From Xanthobacteraceae bacterium (lineage in GTDB: Bacteria > Pseudomonadota > Alphaproteobacteria > Rhizobiales > Xanthobacteraceae), in NCBI GenBank assembly GCA_031291475.1, contig JARLIY010000127.1, positions 1 through 33,844 on the forward strand: DNA of 33,844 bases, written 5' to 3'. Positions 25,235 to 32,947 of the stretch are shown here, in pieces. The notes under the pieces were generated by a model, which had not been told where the DNA came from, made no database searches, and saw only the letters and a program-made list of their open reading frames with translations. A program made the position numbers and the translations under genes. Every line of letters begins with the position of its first letter. Within the stretch, counting starts at the first letter, position 1.

Positions 25235-25430
25235 TATCCGGCGTGAGCTGATCTTCGATGAAGGTGATGCGGTCGCGCAATTGCAGTTTGCGCTTCTTCA
25301 GCCGCTGGACCTGAATAATGTCGGAGCCCGGTGACGCCTGGAGCGCGGCGATCGCGGCGTCGAGGTCGCGATGCTCCTGTTGCAAGCGCGCAAGTTGCTC
25401 GCGAAGCTCGCGTTCTTCGTCTGGTGTCAT
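25224..25430 (-). CDS. DUF465 (YdcH-like) small coiled-coil protein
   Basis: This is a 68-residue protein of two charged helices (EERELREQLARLQQEHRDLDAAI and QVQRLKKRKLQLRDRITFIED) joined by a short turn, the DUF465/YdcH pattern with KxRKLxLRDRI. Function is unknown. The frame is open far upstream to 25640, but ATG 25430 gives the family start. It overlaps the GGDEF gene tail and faces another DUF465 gene at 25675 head to head. Confidence 0.86.
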   Translation of the reverse strand: MTPDEERELREQLARLQQEHRDLDAAIAALQASPGSDIIQVQRLKKRKLQLRDRITFIEDQLTPDIIA

Positions 25431-25674
25431 CGCCGCCTTGGTCGCGCCGTGAACCCGCCTTTTTGCACGCTCGGGCGCCCCCGGGGCACGGTCTAAAGGC
25501 CGGTAAGCCGCTGTCGAGTATCGCGTTTTGGTTAATGGCCGACAAGCCCGAAGGAAAACGGTGCACAGCGGGTATTTTCGCCCTGCGGCAAAGGGAGTAT
25601 CTTTATGTGCAGTCGCAGTGGTGTAGCATGACGCTTTCACGGGGCAGGGTGATCAGACGCAAGGAGACGGCCAT

Positions 25675-25854
25675 ATGGCGATCCAATCGCATCTTGCGGA
25701 ACTTGAGAAACGGCACCAGGCACTAGAACAGGAAATTAGTGAAGCGCTTAACCACCCGTCGTCCGACGGATTAAAGATTGCGGAACTCAAGCGGCGCAAG
25801 TTGCACGTCAAAGACGAGATCGCGCGGCTTAAGCAAGAAACCAGCGTCCATTAG
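25675..25854 (+). CDS. DUF465 (YdcH-like) small protein
   Basis: From ATG 25675, with AAGGAG 9 nt upstream, the 59-residue frame reads MAIQSHLAELEKRHQALEQE and ends with the family segment KIAELKRRKLHVKDEIARLKQ. It is a short two-helix protein related to the DUF465 gene at 25224, with 244 bp of shared upstream region between them. Confidence 0.85.
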   Translation: MAIQSHLAELEKRHQALEQEISEALNHPSSDGLKIAELKRRKLHVKDEIARLKQETSVH

Positions 25855-25963
25855 TTTATTGCGTTGAAAATTATTGCGGCTGCTCCGGCTCGGCGAAGCG
25901 GAGCGCAGTGGCGGCTTTGTCGTAATACAAACGTCGAGCGGGTCAGGTCGCGCACGAACGTTC

Positions 25964-26000
25964 TTGACGTTCGGACATTTTTGTCCGATAGTTCTATCGG
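25964..26000 (+). promoter_or_regulatory. hicAB promoter with two palindromic operators
   Basis: TTGACG (25964-25969), a 17-bp spacer and GATAGT (25987-25992) form a strong sigma-70 promoter. A perfect palindrome cggaca-tttt-tgtccg (25972-25987) fills the spacer, and a second, ccgatag-tt-ctatcgg (25985-26000), covers the -10 and the likely start site. Such placement fits autorepression by the HTH-containing HicB. Confidence 0.6.
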
Positions 26001-26017
26001 CTCACCCTGCGGCCTCG

Positions 26018-26219
26018 ATGGACACAAGCGCGACAAATTCATCGCCGAATTGCGGGGTGAGGCCCGCCGCAAGGGCCTATCGTTTAGAGCGGGAAGTGGC
26101 GTGGCAAGGGCGGTCACATGATGGTTTTCGTCGGCGGGCGATTGACCACGGTGCCGTCACGCGAAATCGATCCGAAGACAGCAAGAAAGATCAGGACGCA
26201 GCTCGGCTTGGCGGATTAA
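26018..26219 (+). pseudogene. hicA: hicA-like mRNA interferase toxin, frameshifted
   Basis: A HicA-like sequence of about 66 residues is spread over three frames. ATG GAC at 26018 is followed by an apparent 2-nt insertion (acac). The next frame reads KRDKFIAELRGEARRKGLSF (about 26026-26085). After one lost base near 26086-26092 the last frame reads GKWRGKGGHMMVFVGG and ends with REIDPKTARKIRTQLGLAD, stop 26217-26219. GKGGH stands where HicA has GKGSH with its catalytic His. The net change of +1 base gives exactly 67 codons if repaired, the normal HicA size. The toxin is probably inactive unless a frameshift is programmed or the lesions are sequencing errors. Confidence 0.6.
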
Positions 26220-26233
26220 GGAGAGAAGTGGTC

Positions 26234-26677
26234 ATGAGGGCCTATACCTATCGGGCGCAGTTCGAGCCGGGTGAGCGGCGTGGGAATATCGTTGTCACCT
26301 TTCCCGATGTGCCGGAGGCGGTCACACAGGGACGCGGCGAAGTCGACGCGCGCGCAATGGCCGAGGAATCACTTGGCCTGGCGCTTCTCGCTTATCTGAA
26401 GCGCGGCAAACCGTTGCCGAGGGCCCGCGCGAAAAGTCGCGGTCTCGTCGATGTTGCCGTTGTGCCGAACGTAGCCGCCAAGCTCGCGGTGCTGGAGTCC
26501 TTCGCCGTTGCCGGAATTACGAAGAGCGAATTGGCGCGCCGCCTCGGTAAAGACGAGAAGGAAGTGCGCCGCATCCTGGATCCCAAACATCCGACCAAAT
26601 TGCCGGCTCTCACCGCCGCCTTGCGGGCGCTCGGCAAGCGGCTGGTGGTCGGGGTGATAGATGCTGAGGCGGCTTGA
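26234..26677 (+). CDS. hicB: HicB-family antitoxin with C-terminal HTH
   Basis: The 147-residue protein has an N-terminal HicB fold (YTYRAQFEPGE, then NIVVTFPDVPEAVTQG, then ARAMAEESLGLALLAYLKRG) and a C-terminal XRE-like helix-turn-helix (AVAGITKSELARRLGKDEKEVRRILDP) near 95-122. HicB binds and blocks HicA and represses its own operon. The ATG is 14 nt after the hicA stop with GGAG overlapping that stop. The antitoxin frame is intact while the toxin frame is broken, as expected for a decaying toxin-antitoxin locus. The frame stays open upstream to 25874 across the promoter, which is not coding. Confidence 0.85.
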   Translation: MRAYTYRAQFEPGERRGNIVVTFPDVPEAVTQGRGEVDARAMAEESLGLALLAYLKRGKPLPRARAKSRGLVDVAVVPNVAAKLAVLESFAVAGITKSELARRLGKDEKEVRRILDPKHPTKLPALTAALRALGKRLVVGVIDAEAA

Positions 26678-26734
26678 GCGCGACTTGGCGGCGCTCGCCG
26701 CGAGTTGCTACGATCGACCGACCCGCAAAAGAAA

Positions 26735-27273
26735 ATGTACGTGCGAGTGCTCACCTCAAACCGCCTCGCGCTCGGGCCCGACCCAATAAACCCTGTGAGC
26801 GTTATCGATCTGTCAGAGGAGACCGTAATTCCGTACGCGGCTGCCGATGCGCAACAATCATCTACGTCAAACAGCGAGACTGCGCGCGGCAACGAAACAA
26901 GGTTCGCGCGTCGAAGCGGAGACTATTGGTTCGAGATAAAAGGAAAGCGAACCCATTGCGGATCGCTAAAGGAGCTCCTCGCAGAGGCGCTCAAGAACAT
27001 CGAAGTACCAAGCCCGGAACGATGGACAATCTTTCTCGTATTCGAGGACGAAGTCGTCGGATTGTCGCTCGCGATCCGGCCCACCTTTTCGAAAAGCCGC
27101 ATCTCGTCAAGGACTATGCGCAACGGCTGAGTAATGGCTGGTATTACGGGACCAACAATTCGTCTCGCGAAACAGGAGTGTGGCTTCAACGTGCAGCAGA
27201 GTGTACTGGCCTTGCAATTGGCACGGACTTCGCAATGAGCCTTAACGTTGGTCGGGCGCTGGCTGATCTGTAG
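26735..27273 (+). pseudogene. Frameshifted gene of unknown function
   Basis: The first frame from ATG 26735 (MYVRVLTSNRLALGPD) contains RRSGDYWFEIKGKRTHCGSL and then KELLAEALKNIE. It must switch frame near 27002-27008 to continue TKPGTMDNLSRIRGR, RIVARDPAHLFEKPHLVKDY and GWYYGTNNSSRETGVWLQRA to the stop at 27271-27273. Both halves look protein-like and the codons before and after are sensible, so a single lost base is likely; repaired it would be 179 residues. I do not recognise the family. The region is visibly less GC-rich than its flanks, and it follows hicB by 57 bp, so it is probably part of the same acquired patch. Confidence 0.5.
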
Positions 27274-27295
27274 TGCGTCCTTGTTGAAGGCATGC

Positions 27296-28942
27296 TCACA
27301 TCCCCTTGGCCACATCCCGCAGCTTGAATTTTTGCAGCTTGCCGGTCGAGGTCTTGGGGATTTCCGCGAATACGATGGTGCGCGGGCATTTGTAGGCGGC
27401 GAGGTGGCTTCGGCACCAGGCGATCAGCTCCTCGGCCGTGGCGCTAGCATCAGGCTTTAGTTCGACGAACGCACACGGCGTTTCGCCCCATTTCTCGTCG
27501 GGTTTCGCCACTACGGCGACCGCGGAAACCGCCGGATGCTTGTAAAGCGCATCCTCGACCTCGATCGAAGAAATGTTCTCGCCGCCGGAAATGATGATGT
27601 CCTTGGAGCGATCCTTGAGCTGGACGTAGCCGTCGGGATGCACGACGCCGAGATCGCCGGAATGAAACCAGCCGCCGGCGAACGCCGCCTCGGTCGATTG
27701 CTTGTTTTTCAGATAACCCTTCATCACCACGTTGCCGCGGAACATCACCTCGCCCAAAGTCTCGCCGTCGTGCGGCACGCTCTGCATCGACTCAGGATCG
27801 AGCACGTCGAGCGCTTCGAGCACCGGATAGCGCACGCCCTGACGCGCCTTCTTTGTCGCCTGCTCGGCGGCGGGCAGCGCGTCCCAGTCGGCGTGCCAGT
27901 CGTTGATGCTGGCCGGGCCGTAGGTCTCGGTCAGGCCGTAGACGTGGGTGACGTTGAAGCCGGCGTCTTTCATCGCCGCCAGCACCGATTCCGGCGGCGG
28001 CGCCGCGGCGGTGACGAACTCGATGTCATGCGGCAGCGGCTTCTTCTCGGCGGCCGCGGCGTTGAGCAACGTCGACATCACGATCGGCGCCCCGCAAAGA
28101 TGCGTGACCTTGTGCGCGGCGATGGCGTCGAAGATCGGCGCGGCGCGCACCGCGCGCAGGCAGACATGGGTGCCGGCAACCACCGACAACGTCCAGGTAA
28201 AGCACCAGCCGTTGCAATGAAACATCGGCAGCGTCCACAGATAGACCGGATGCTTGCCCATACCGCAGGTAACGACGTTGGCGAGCGCCAGGAGATAAGC
28301 GCCGCGATGGTGATAGACAACGCCTTTGGGATCGCCGGTGGTGCCTGACGTGTAATTGAGCGAGATCGCGTCCCATTCGTCGCCCGGCAGCGCCCAGGCG
28401 AAATCCGCATCGCCTTCGCGCAGCAAGTCTTCGTATTCGACGCCGCCCAGCCGCTCGCCGTCGCCGCGAAATTCCGGGTCGTCATAATCGATGACCAGCG
28501 GCTTCACCTTGGCGCGCGCCAGCGCGTCCTTCATCACCTTGGAAAACTCGCGATCGACGATCAGCACCTTGGTGTCGGCGTGATCGAGGGTAAAGCCGAG
28601 AATGGCGGCGTCGAGCCGTGTGTTGAGCGTATTGAGCACGCCACCGGTCATCGGCACGCCGTAATGCGCCTCGATCATCGCCGGCGTATTGGCGAGCATG
28701 ACCGAGACGGTGTCGCCGCGCTTGACGCCGCGGCGGGCGAGTGCCGAGGCAAGCTTTTTCGCGCGCGCGTAAAGCTCGCGATAGTTCCAGGCGCGCGCGC
28801 CGTGCACGATGGCGGTCGCGTCGGGATAGACCGAGGCCGCGCGCGCCAGAAATGACAGCGGGGTGAGCGGCTGGAAATTCGCCGGGTTGCGCGGAAGGTC
28901 GGTGTCGTATGGGCTGGCCATGTTCGTCGTTTCCTCGGACAT
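27296..28942 (-). CDS. Fatty acyl-CoA synthetase (AMP-forming, medium/long-chain type)
   Basis: The 548-residue ANL-superfamily enzyme activates a carboxylic acid to its acyl-AMP and then to acyl-CoA. The P-loop YTSGTTGDPKG is near 197, HVYGLTETYGPA near 336, the hinge and ATP motif GWFHSGDLGVVHPDGYVQLKDRSKD near 430 (split here as GWFHSGDLG and LKDRSKD), and the C-terminal catalytic Lys in KTSTGKLQK near 535. The sequence is closest in feel to AlkK/FadD3-like medium-chain synthetases. ATG 28921 (MASPYDT) is an alternative start. It lies upstream of no obvious operon partner; TauE is 48 bp behind its start on the same strand. Confidence 0.92.
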   Translation of the reverse strand: MSEETTNMASPYDTDLPRNPANFQPLTPLSFLARAASVYPDATAIVHGARAWNYRELYARAKKLASALARRGVKRGDTVSVMLANTPAMIEAHYGVPMTGGVLNTLNTRLDAAILGFTLDHADTKVLIVDREFSKVMKDALARAKVKPLVIDYDDPEFRGDGERLGGVEYEDLLREGDADFAWALPGDEWDAISLNYTSGTTGDPKGVVYHHRGAYLLALANVVTCGMGKHPVYLWTLPMFHCNGWCFTWTLSVVAGTHVCLRAVRAAPIFDAIAAHKVTHLCGAPIVMSTLLNAAAAEKKPLPHDIEFVTAAAPPPESVLAAMKDAGFNVTHVYGLTETYGPASINDWHADWDALPAAEQATKKARQGVRYPVLEALDVLDPESMQSVPHDGETLGEVMFRGNVVMKGYLKNKQSTEAAFAGGWFHSGDLGVVHPDGYVQLKDRSKDIIISGGENISSIEVEDALYKHPAVSAVAVVAKPDEKWGETPCAFVELKPDASATAEELIAWCRSHLAAYKCPRTIVFAEIPKTSTGKLQKFKLRDVAKGM

Positions 28943-28990
28943 CAGCCTAGCGAAAATTTTCGCTGCTCACTACTCGCTATTTCCTTCCTT

Positions 28991-29797
28991 TCAAATAAAT
29001 CCCCGCGCCCCCTGCCAAAGCAGCGCGATGGCGATGAGAAACATGAGCACATAGGCGATGCGGTAGAACCGGTCGGTTGGCGTTATCCGTACCAGCCAGA
29101 TGCCGAGAAAGTTGGTAGCGACGGCCAGCGGCAGCAGCAGCGCCGACGTGGCGAGATTGCGCAGCGAGAACTGGCCGAGCGCCAAATAAGGGACGACCTT
29201 CATCCAATTCAAGATGGTGAAAAAGATCACGGTGGTGCCGACCAGCGTGAACTTGTCGAGGCGCTGCGGCAGCATATGGATCTGAAACGGCGGCCCGCCG
29301 ACCTGGAGCAGCGTCGAGGTGAAGCCGGACAGCGCGCCCCACAGCACGCCGAGCGCCGGATGCGGACGCTGCGGCTTGGTCGGCGGGCGCCCGAGATAAG
29401 CGCGCAGTCCGGTTCCGAGCCAGGTGTAAAGCACGAAGGACAGCGCAATCCCCCCGACGGTCAGCGCGATCGCGGCGTTGGAGAGGTAAATCGCAAACAC
29501 CCAGGCGGCGCCGACGCCGAGAACCGATCCCGGCAGCAGCACCTTCAGATTCCACGCGCTCCAGGCGCGGTGATAGGTCCAGACCGAGATTAAGTCCTGG
29601 CAGATCAGGATCGGCAGCAGGATGGCGGCGGCTTCGAGCGGGGGCACGACCAGCGCGAGGAGCGGCGTCGCGATCATGCCCAGCCCGGCGAAGCCGCCCT
29701 TGGCGAGGCCGAGACACGTCACGGCGGGAATGGCAAGCAGATAAAACAGCGGATCGGTGATCACGGGCGGACTGCGGTGAGGGACGTGCGATGACAT
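28991..29797 (-). CDS. TauE/SafE-family sulfite/organosulfonate exporter-like protein
   Basis: This 268-residue membrane protein has about eight segments and the two half-repeat motifs of TauE/SafE: GLAKGGFAGLGMIATPLLAL near 30 and GALSGFTSTLLQVGGPPFQI near 155. The family exports sulfite, sulfoacetate or other small anions; here the substrate is unknown. It is co-oriented with the acyl-CoA synthetase and divergent from prpE. The ORF start at 29797 overlaps an FNR-like motif and has no ribosome site, so the true start may be an internal GTG near 29764. Confidence 0.87.
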   Translation of the reverse strand: MSSHVPHRSPPVITDPLFYLLAIPAVTCLGLAKGGFAGLGMIATPLLALVVPPLEAAAILLPILICQDLISVWTYHRAWSAWNLKVLLPGSVLGVGAAWVFAIYLSNAAIALTVGGIALSFVLYTWLGTGLRAYLGRPPTKPQRPHPALGVLWGALSGFTSTLLQVGGPPFQIHMLPQRLDKFTLVGTTVIFFTILNWMKVVPYLALGQFSLRNLATSALLLPLAVATNFLGIWLVRITPTDRFYRIAYVLMFLIAIALLWQGARGFI

Positions 29798-29804
29798 AGA
29801 TCAA
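29791..29804. promoter_or_regulatory. FNR/FixK-like site upstream of prpE
   Basis: ATGACATAGATCAA has one mismatch to TTGAC-N4-ATCAA, with the right half-site intact. Its centre is 79.5 bp before the prpE ATG, nearly the spacing of the perfect box at 10888 to its gene. A TACTAT -10-like element lies at 29852. Confidence 0.4.
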
Positions 29805-29876
29805 AGCGCGCACCCTTAGGCCAGCGAATAGCGAATGGCAGGTAGGACGAGTACTATAGTTGGGTGGAGACAAACC

Positions 29877-31796
29877 ATGGACGTCCGTTCGAGCCGCTAC
29901 CACGAAGTCTATGCGCGCTGGCAGCGCGACCCGCTGGGCTTTTGGGCGGAAGCCGCGGCCGATCTCGACTGGTACGAAAAGCCGCAGGCGACCTTCGACC
30001 CGAAGGCCGGGATTTACGGGCGCTGGTTTCCTGGCGGGGTCTGCAATACCTGCTTCAACGCCGTCGACCGCCACGTCGATGCCGGCCGCGGCGACCAGCC
30101 AGCGATCGTCTACGATTCGCCGCTTGCCGGTGCAAAACGCACCATCACTTACCACCGGCTGATGACCGAGACGCAGGTGCTCGCCTCGGTGCTGCGCGAC
30201 CTCGGCGTCGGCAAGGGCGATCGCGTCATCCTCTATATGCCGATGGTGCCGGAAGCGGTGATCGCCATGCTCGCCTGCGCGCGCATCGGCGCCGTTCATT
30301 CGGTGGTGTTCGGCGGTTTCGCCGCGCGCGAATTGGCCACCCGTATCGACGACGCGACGCCGAAGGTGATCCTCTCCGCCAGCTGCGGCATCGAGCCCGG
30401 CCGCATCGTTCCTTACAAGCCGCTGCTCGACGAGGCGATCGCGCTGTCGCAGCACAAGCCCGGCTCCTGCCTCATCCTGCAGCGCCCGCAGGCCGAGGCG
30501 GCTTTGGTTCCCGGCCGCGACCACGATTGGGCGACTTTGCGCGACCACGCGCTCATTCACGCCCGCTCGGTCTATGACTGCGTGCCGGTCGCCGCGACCG
30601 ACCCGCTTTATATTCTCTACACCTCCGGCACGACCGGCCGCCCGAAAGGCGTGGTGCGCGACAATGGCGGCCACATGGTCGCGCTCGAATGGTCGATGAA
30701 AAATCTCTACGGCGTCGAACCGGGCGAAGTGTGGTGGGCCGCTTCCGACATCGGCTGGGTGGTCGGCCATAGCTACATCGTCTATGCGCCATTGATCCAC
30801 GGCTGCACCTCAGTCCTTTACGAGGGCAAGCCGGTCGGCACGCCCGACGCCGGCGCATTCTGGCGGGTGATTGCCGAGCACGGCGCGGTGGCGATGTTCA
30901 CCGCGCCGACCGCCTTCCGCGCCATCAAGAAAGAAGACCCACAGGGCAAATTGCTGGCGCAACACGCTCTGGCGAAATTCCGCGCGCTGTTCCTGGCCGG
31001 CGAGCGCGCCGATCCGGCGACGCTGGAATGGGCGGAAAAGATGCTCAACGTGCCGGTGATCGATCATTGGTGGCAGACCGAGACCGGCTGGGCGATCGCC
31101 GGCAACCCGCTGGGCCTGGGGATGCTGCCGATCAAGCACGGCTCGCCGACGGTGGCGATGCCGGGCTACGACGTGCGCGTCGTCGATGAATCCTGCAAGG
31201 AAGTGGCGGCGAATAATATGGGCTCGATCGTGGTCAAGCTGCCGTTGCCGCCGGCTTGCCTGCCGACTTTGTGGCAGGCCGACGCGCGCTTTGAGGAAAG
31301 CTACCTCGCCGAATTTCCCGGCTATTACAAAACCGCCGACGCCGGCTTCAAGGACGAGGACGGCTACATCTTCGTCATGGGCCGCACCGACGACATCATC
31401 AATGTCGCCGGCCACCGGCTCTCCACCGGCAGCATGGAGGAAGTGCTCGCCGCGCACCAGGACGTCGCCGAATGCGCCGTGCTCGGCATCAAGGACGAGC
31501 TCAAGGGCGAGGTGCCGTGCGGCTTCATCGTGCTCAAATCCGGCGTCAACCGGCCGCCGACTGAGATCGAGAAGGAATGCATCGCGCTCGTTCGCGACAA
31601 GATCGGCCCGGTGGCTGCGTTTAAGCTCGCCATCACCGTCGGGCGGCTGCCGAAAACGCGCTCGGGAAAAATTCTGCGCGGCACGATGAAGAAAATCGCC
31701 GACGGCGAGACCTGGACCATGCCGGCCACCATCGAGGACCCGAAGGTGCTCGACGAGATCGGCGCGGCACTGAAGGAGAAGGCGGCCGGCCGCTAA
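29877..31796 (+). CDS. prpE: Propionyl-CoA synthetase (acyl-CoA synthetase PrpE/ACSS3-like)
   Basis: The 639-residue enzyme makes propionyl-CoA (possibly also acetyl- or butyryl-CoA) from acid, ATP and CoA. It has YHEVYARWQRDPLGFWAEAA at the start, YTSGTTGRPKGVV near 248, DIGWVVGHSYIVYAPL near 297, WWQTETGWAI near 399 and the C-terminal KTRSGKILRG near 594 with the acylation-sensitive Lys. The N-terminal ACAS domain and WWQTETG are typical of acetyl/propionyl-CoA synthetases, and the sequence looks like PrpE rather than Acs. ATG 29877 has GGAG 8 nt upstream; a longer frame from 29835 is less likely. Confidence 0.93.
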   Translation: MDVRSSRYHEVYARWQRDPLGFWAEAAADLDWYEKPQATFDPKAGIYGRWFPGGVCNTCFNAVDRHVDAGRGDQPAIVYDSPLAGAKRTITYHRLMTETQVLASVLRDLGVGKGDRVILYMPMVPEAVIAMLACARIGAVHSVVFGGFAARELATRIDDATPKVILSASCGIEPGRIVPYKPLLDEAIALSQHKPGSCLILQRPQAEAALVPGRDHDWATLRDHALIHARSVYDCVPVAATDPLYILYTSGTTGRPKGVVRDNGGHMVALEWSMKNLYGVEPGEVWWAASDIGWVVGHSYIVYAPLIHGCTSVLYEGKPVGTPDAGAFWRVIAEHGAVAMFTAPTAFRAIKKEDPQGKLLAQHALAKFRALFLAGERADPATLEWAEKMLNVPVIDHWWQTETGWAIAGNPLGLGMLPIKHGSPTVAMPGYDVRVVDESCKEVAANNMGSIVVKLPLPPACLPTLWQADARFEESYLAEFPGYYKTADAGFKDEDGYIFVMGRTDDIINVAGHRLSTGSMEEVLAAHQDVAECAVLGIKDELKGEVPCGFIVLKSGVNRPPTEIEKECIALVRDKIGPVAAFKLAITVGRLPKTRSGKILRGTMKKIADGETWTMPATIEDPKVLDEIGAALKEKAAGR

Positions 31797-31836
31797 TCGA
31801 ATCTTCGGTATCGCAGGTGCAATGTTGGAGGCTGGA

Positions 31837-32163
31837 ATGCTGAAATATGTCTCGCTATTCGCCGGCGGTTTTCTGCTTTCTCTCGCGTTCTTGTCCTTCG
31901 CATCGGCGGCGCCGGTGAGCTCCGGGGATTTATCCGGCAAGACAATTTGCTGGGATAACGGCTCCACAAGCCGCTATGGCGGCGGCGGCAAATATTCGAA
32001 CAATCTTTCCGGCGAAGGCACCTGGGCTATCACCGGCGGCGGCGTCCACATCCATACCGACCGCTATGATTACGTGGCGGCTATTCAGAAATTGCCGGAC
32101 GGCACATTCCAAGCCGTGGTCATTGGGGCGGGCATAAAATCCGCCGGCAAGTATTGCAAGTAG
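31837..32163 (+). CDS. Small exported protein of unknown function
   Basis: From ATG 31837 (GGAGG 5-6 nt upstream) the 108-residue protein has a Sec signal (MLKYVSLFAGGFLLSLAFLS, cleavage near SAA) and a mature domain with two Cys, KTICWDNGSTSRYGGGG and the terminal KYCK, which could form a disulfide, plus a beta-rich middle (GTWAITGGGVHIHTDRYDY). There is no known function. It follows prpE by 40 bp on the same strand but is not obviously part of that pathway. ATG 31822 is an alternative start. Confidence 0.75.
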   Translation: MLKYVSLFAGGFLLSLAFLSFASAAPVSSGDLSGKTICWDNGSTSRYGGGGKYSNNLSGEGTWAITGGGVHIHTDRYDYVAAIQKLPDGTFQAVVIGAGIKSAGKYCK

Positions 32164-32174
32164 CGGCGAGCCGA

Positions 32175-32348
32175 TCAGGAATCGCGCTCGATTTTGGCGA
32201 CGACTCTTCCACTGCCCCTGCAGGGCTTGCAGGTGATTTTGCTGCCGCGCTCGCGGACCCAGCCCGTGCCGCAACAGCGCACGCAGGTCTGTTGCACCAC
32301 CGGGGTTGAGCGGACGTCGTTGACGGCAACACGTTTTCCGAAATCCAT
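32175..32348 (-). CDS. Mini zinc-finger protein with DnaJ-type CxxCxGxG repeats
   Basis: The 57-residue frame (MDFGKRVAVNDVRSTP) contains two DnaJ cysteine-rich repeats, CVRCCGTGW and CKPCRGSGR, which together would bind one Zn. There is no J domain or other chaperone part. It may bind RNA or protein, but this is inference. ATG 32399 gives a 74-residue version with an extra polar N-terminus; neither start has a strong ribosome site. It is convergent with the exported-protein gene 12 bp away. Confidence 0.72.
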   Translation of the reverse strand: MDFGKRVAVNDVRSTPVVQQTCVRCCGTGWVRERGSKITCKPCRGSGRVVAKIERDS

Positions 32349-32481
32349 TTGAAAAGCCCTGCTTTTGTTCGTTTTGCCCCGTGACAGCGCGAGCGACATT
32401 ATCGACGCGGCCTTAAGGCCCCGGGCGACGATTGCTTAAAATCCGACGGAAGGCGGCGAGAACGCTAAATCAATCGTTTCG

Positions 32482-32496
32482 CCCCGCGCAGCGGGG
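32482..32496 (-). terminator. Terminator-like hairpin after the SET-domain gene
   Basis: A perfect 6-bp stem, ccccgc/gcgggg with loop gca, lies 20 bp past the SET gene stop on the minus strand; the T-tract that follows is poor. Confidence 0.4.
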
Positions 32497-32515
32497 AGAG
32501 AAATACGCAGTCCGG

Positions 32516-32947
32516 CTACGCTCCCTTCCGCGATTTGCGGCGGCTCCGCTTCTTGGCGCAAGCCGCGCAGCGGCAGCCCTTCGGTTTGATGAACAGGTCG
32601 AAATATTCCTTGCCGTAATCGTAAGTGATTTCCTCGCCGGGCGAGATCGCGCGCAGCGCCAGCAGCACCATCTTCCTTTTCCCTCTGCGCCGCACCGCCT
32701 CGGCATTCGGTCGGCACGAATGGTTGGCGTAACGGCCGAGATTGCGCCGCGACGCGCCGTTGATGGTCCACTGGCTGTTGACTTCGAACAGGTAGCGCGC
32801 GTTCCGGCGCTCCAGCCGGTCGGCTTCTTCGTTGCTGATCCAGGGGCCGGAATAGGTGACGATGTGGTCCCGTCGTTTGATCGGTCTCACGGCGAACAGT
32901 CCGAGGCCGGCAGACGACCGGCCGACACGGAAGGAGCGTAAGGGCAT
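32516..32947 (-). CDS. SET-domain protein (putative lysine methyltransferase)
   Basis: This 143-residue protein is essentially one SET domain: [11 protein letters not shown] near 14 for SAM binding, the knot-forming [12 protein letters not shown] near 72-83, and [12 protein letters not shown] near 100-111, whose Tyr is the usual catalytic one. After it, [11 protein letters not shown] supplies three of the post-SET zinc ligands; the fourth Cys, which in eukaryotic SET enzymes comes from the core, is met by NHSC. The basic C-terminal tail ([12 protein letters not shown]) may bind nucleic acid or rRNA-rich targets. SET proteins are rare but known in Bradyrhizobium-type bacteria; substrate unknown. 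Confidence 0.88.
   Translation of the reverse strand: MPLRSFRVGRSSAGLGLFAVRPIKRRDHIVTYSGPWISNEEADRLERRNARYLFEVNSQWTINGASRRNLGRYANHSCRPNAEAVRRRGKRKMVLLALRAISPGEEITYDYGKEYFDLFIKPKGCRCAACAKKRSRRKSRKGA

Noticed and set aside
25874..26233. N-terminal extension of hicB from 25874
   Set aside because: It runs through the promoter and operator palindromes, and the family start MRAYTYRAQFEPG with a ribosome site is at 26234.
28977..30800. Minus-strand 607-residue frame across tauE and prpE
   Set aside because: Half is out-of-frame tauE and half is antisense to prpE; no domain is visible.
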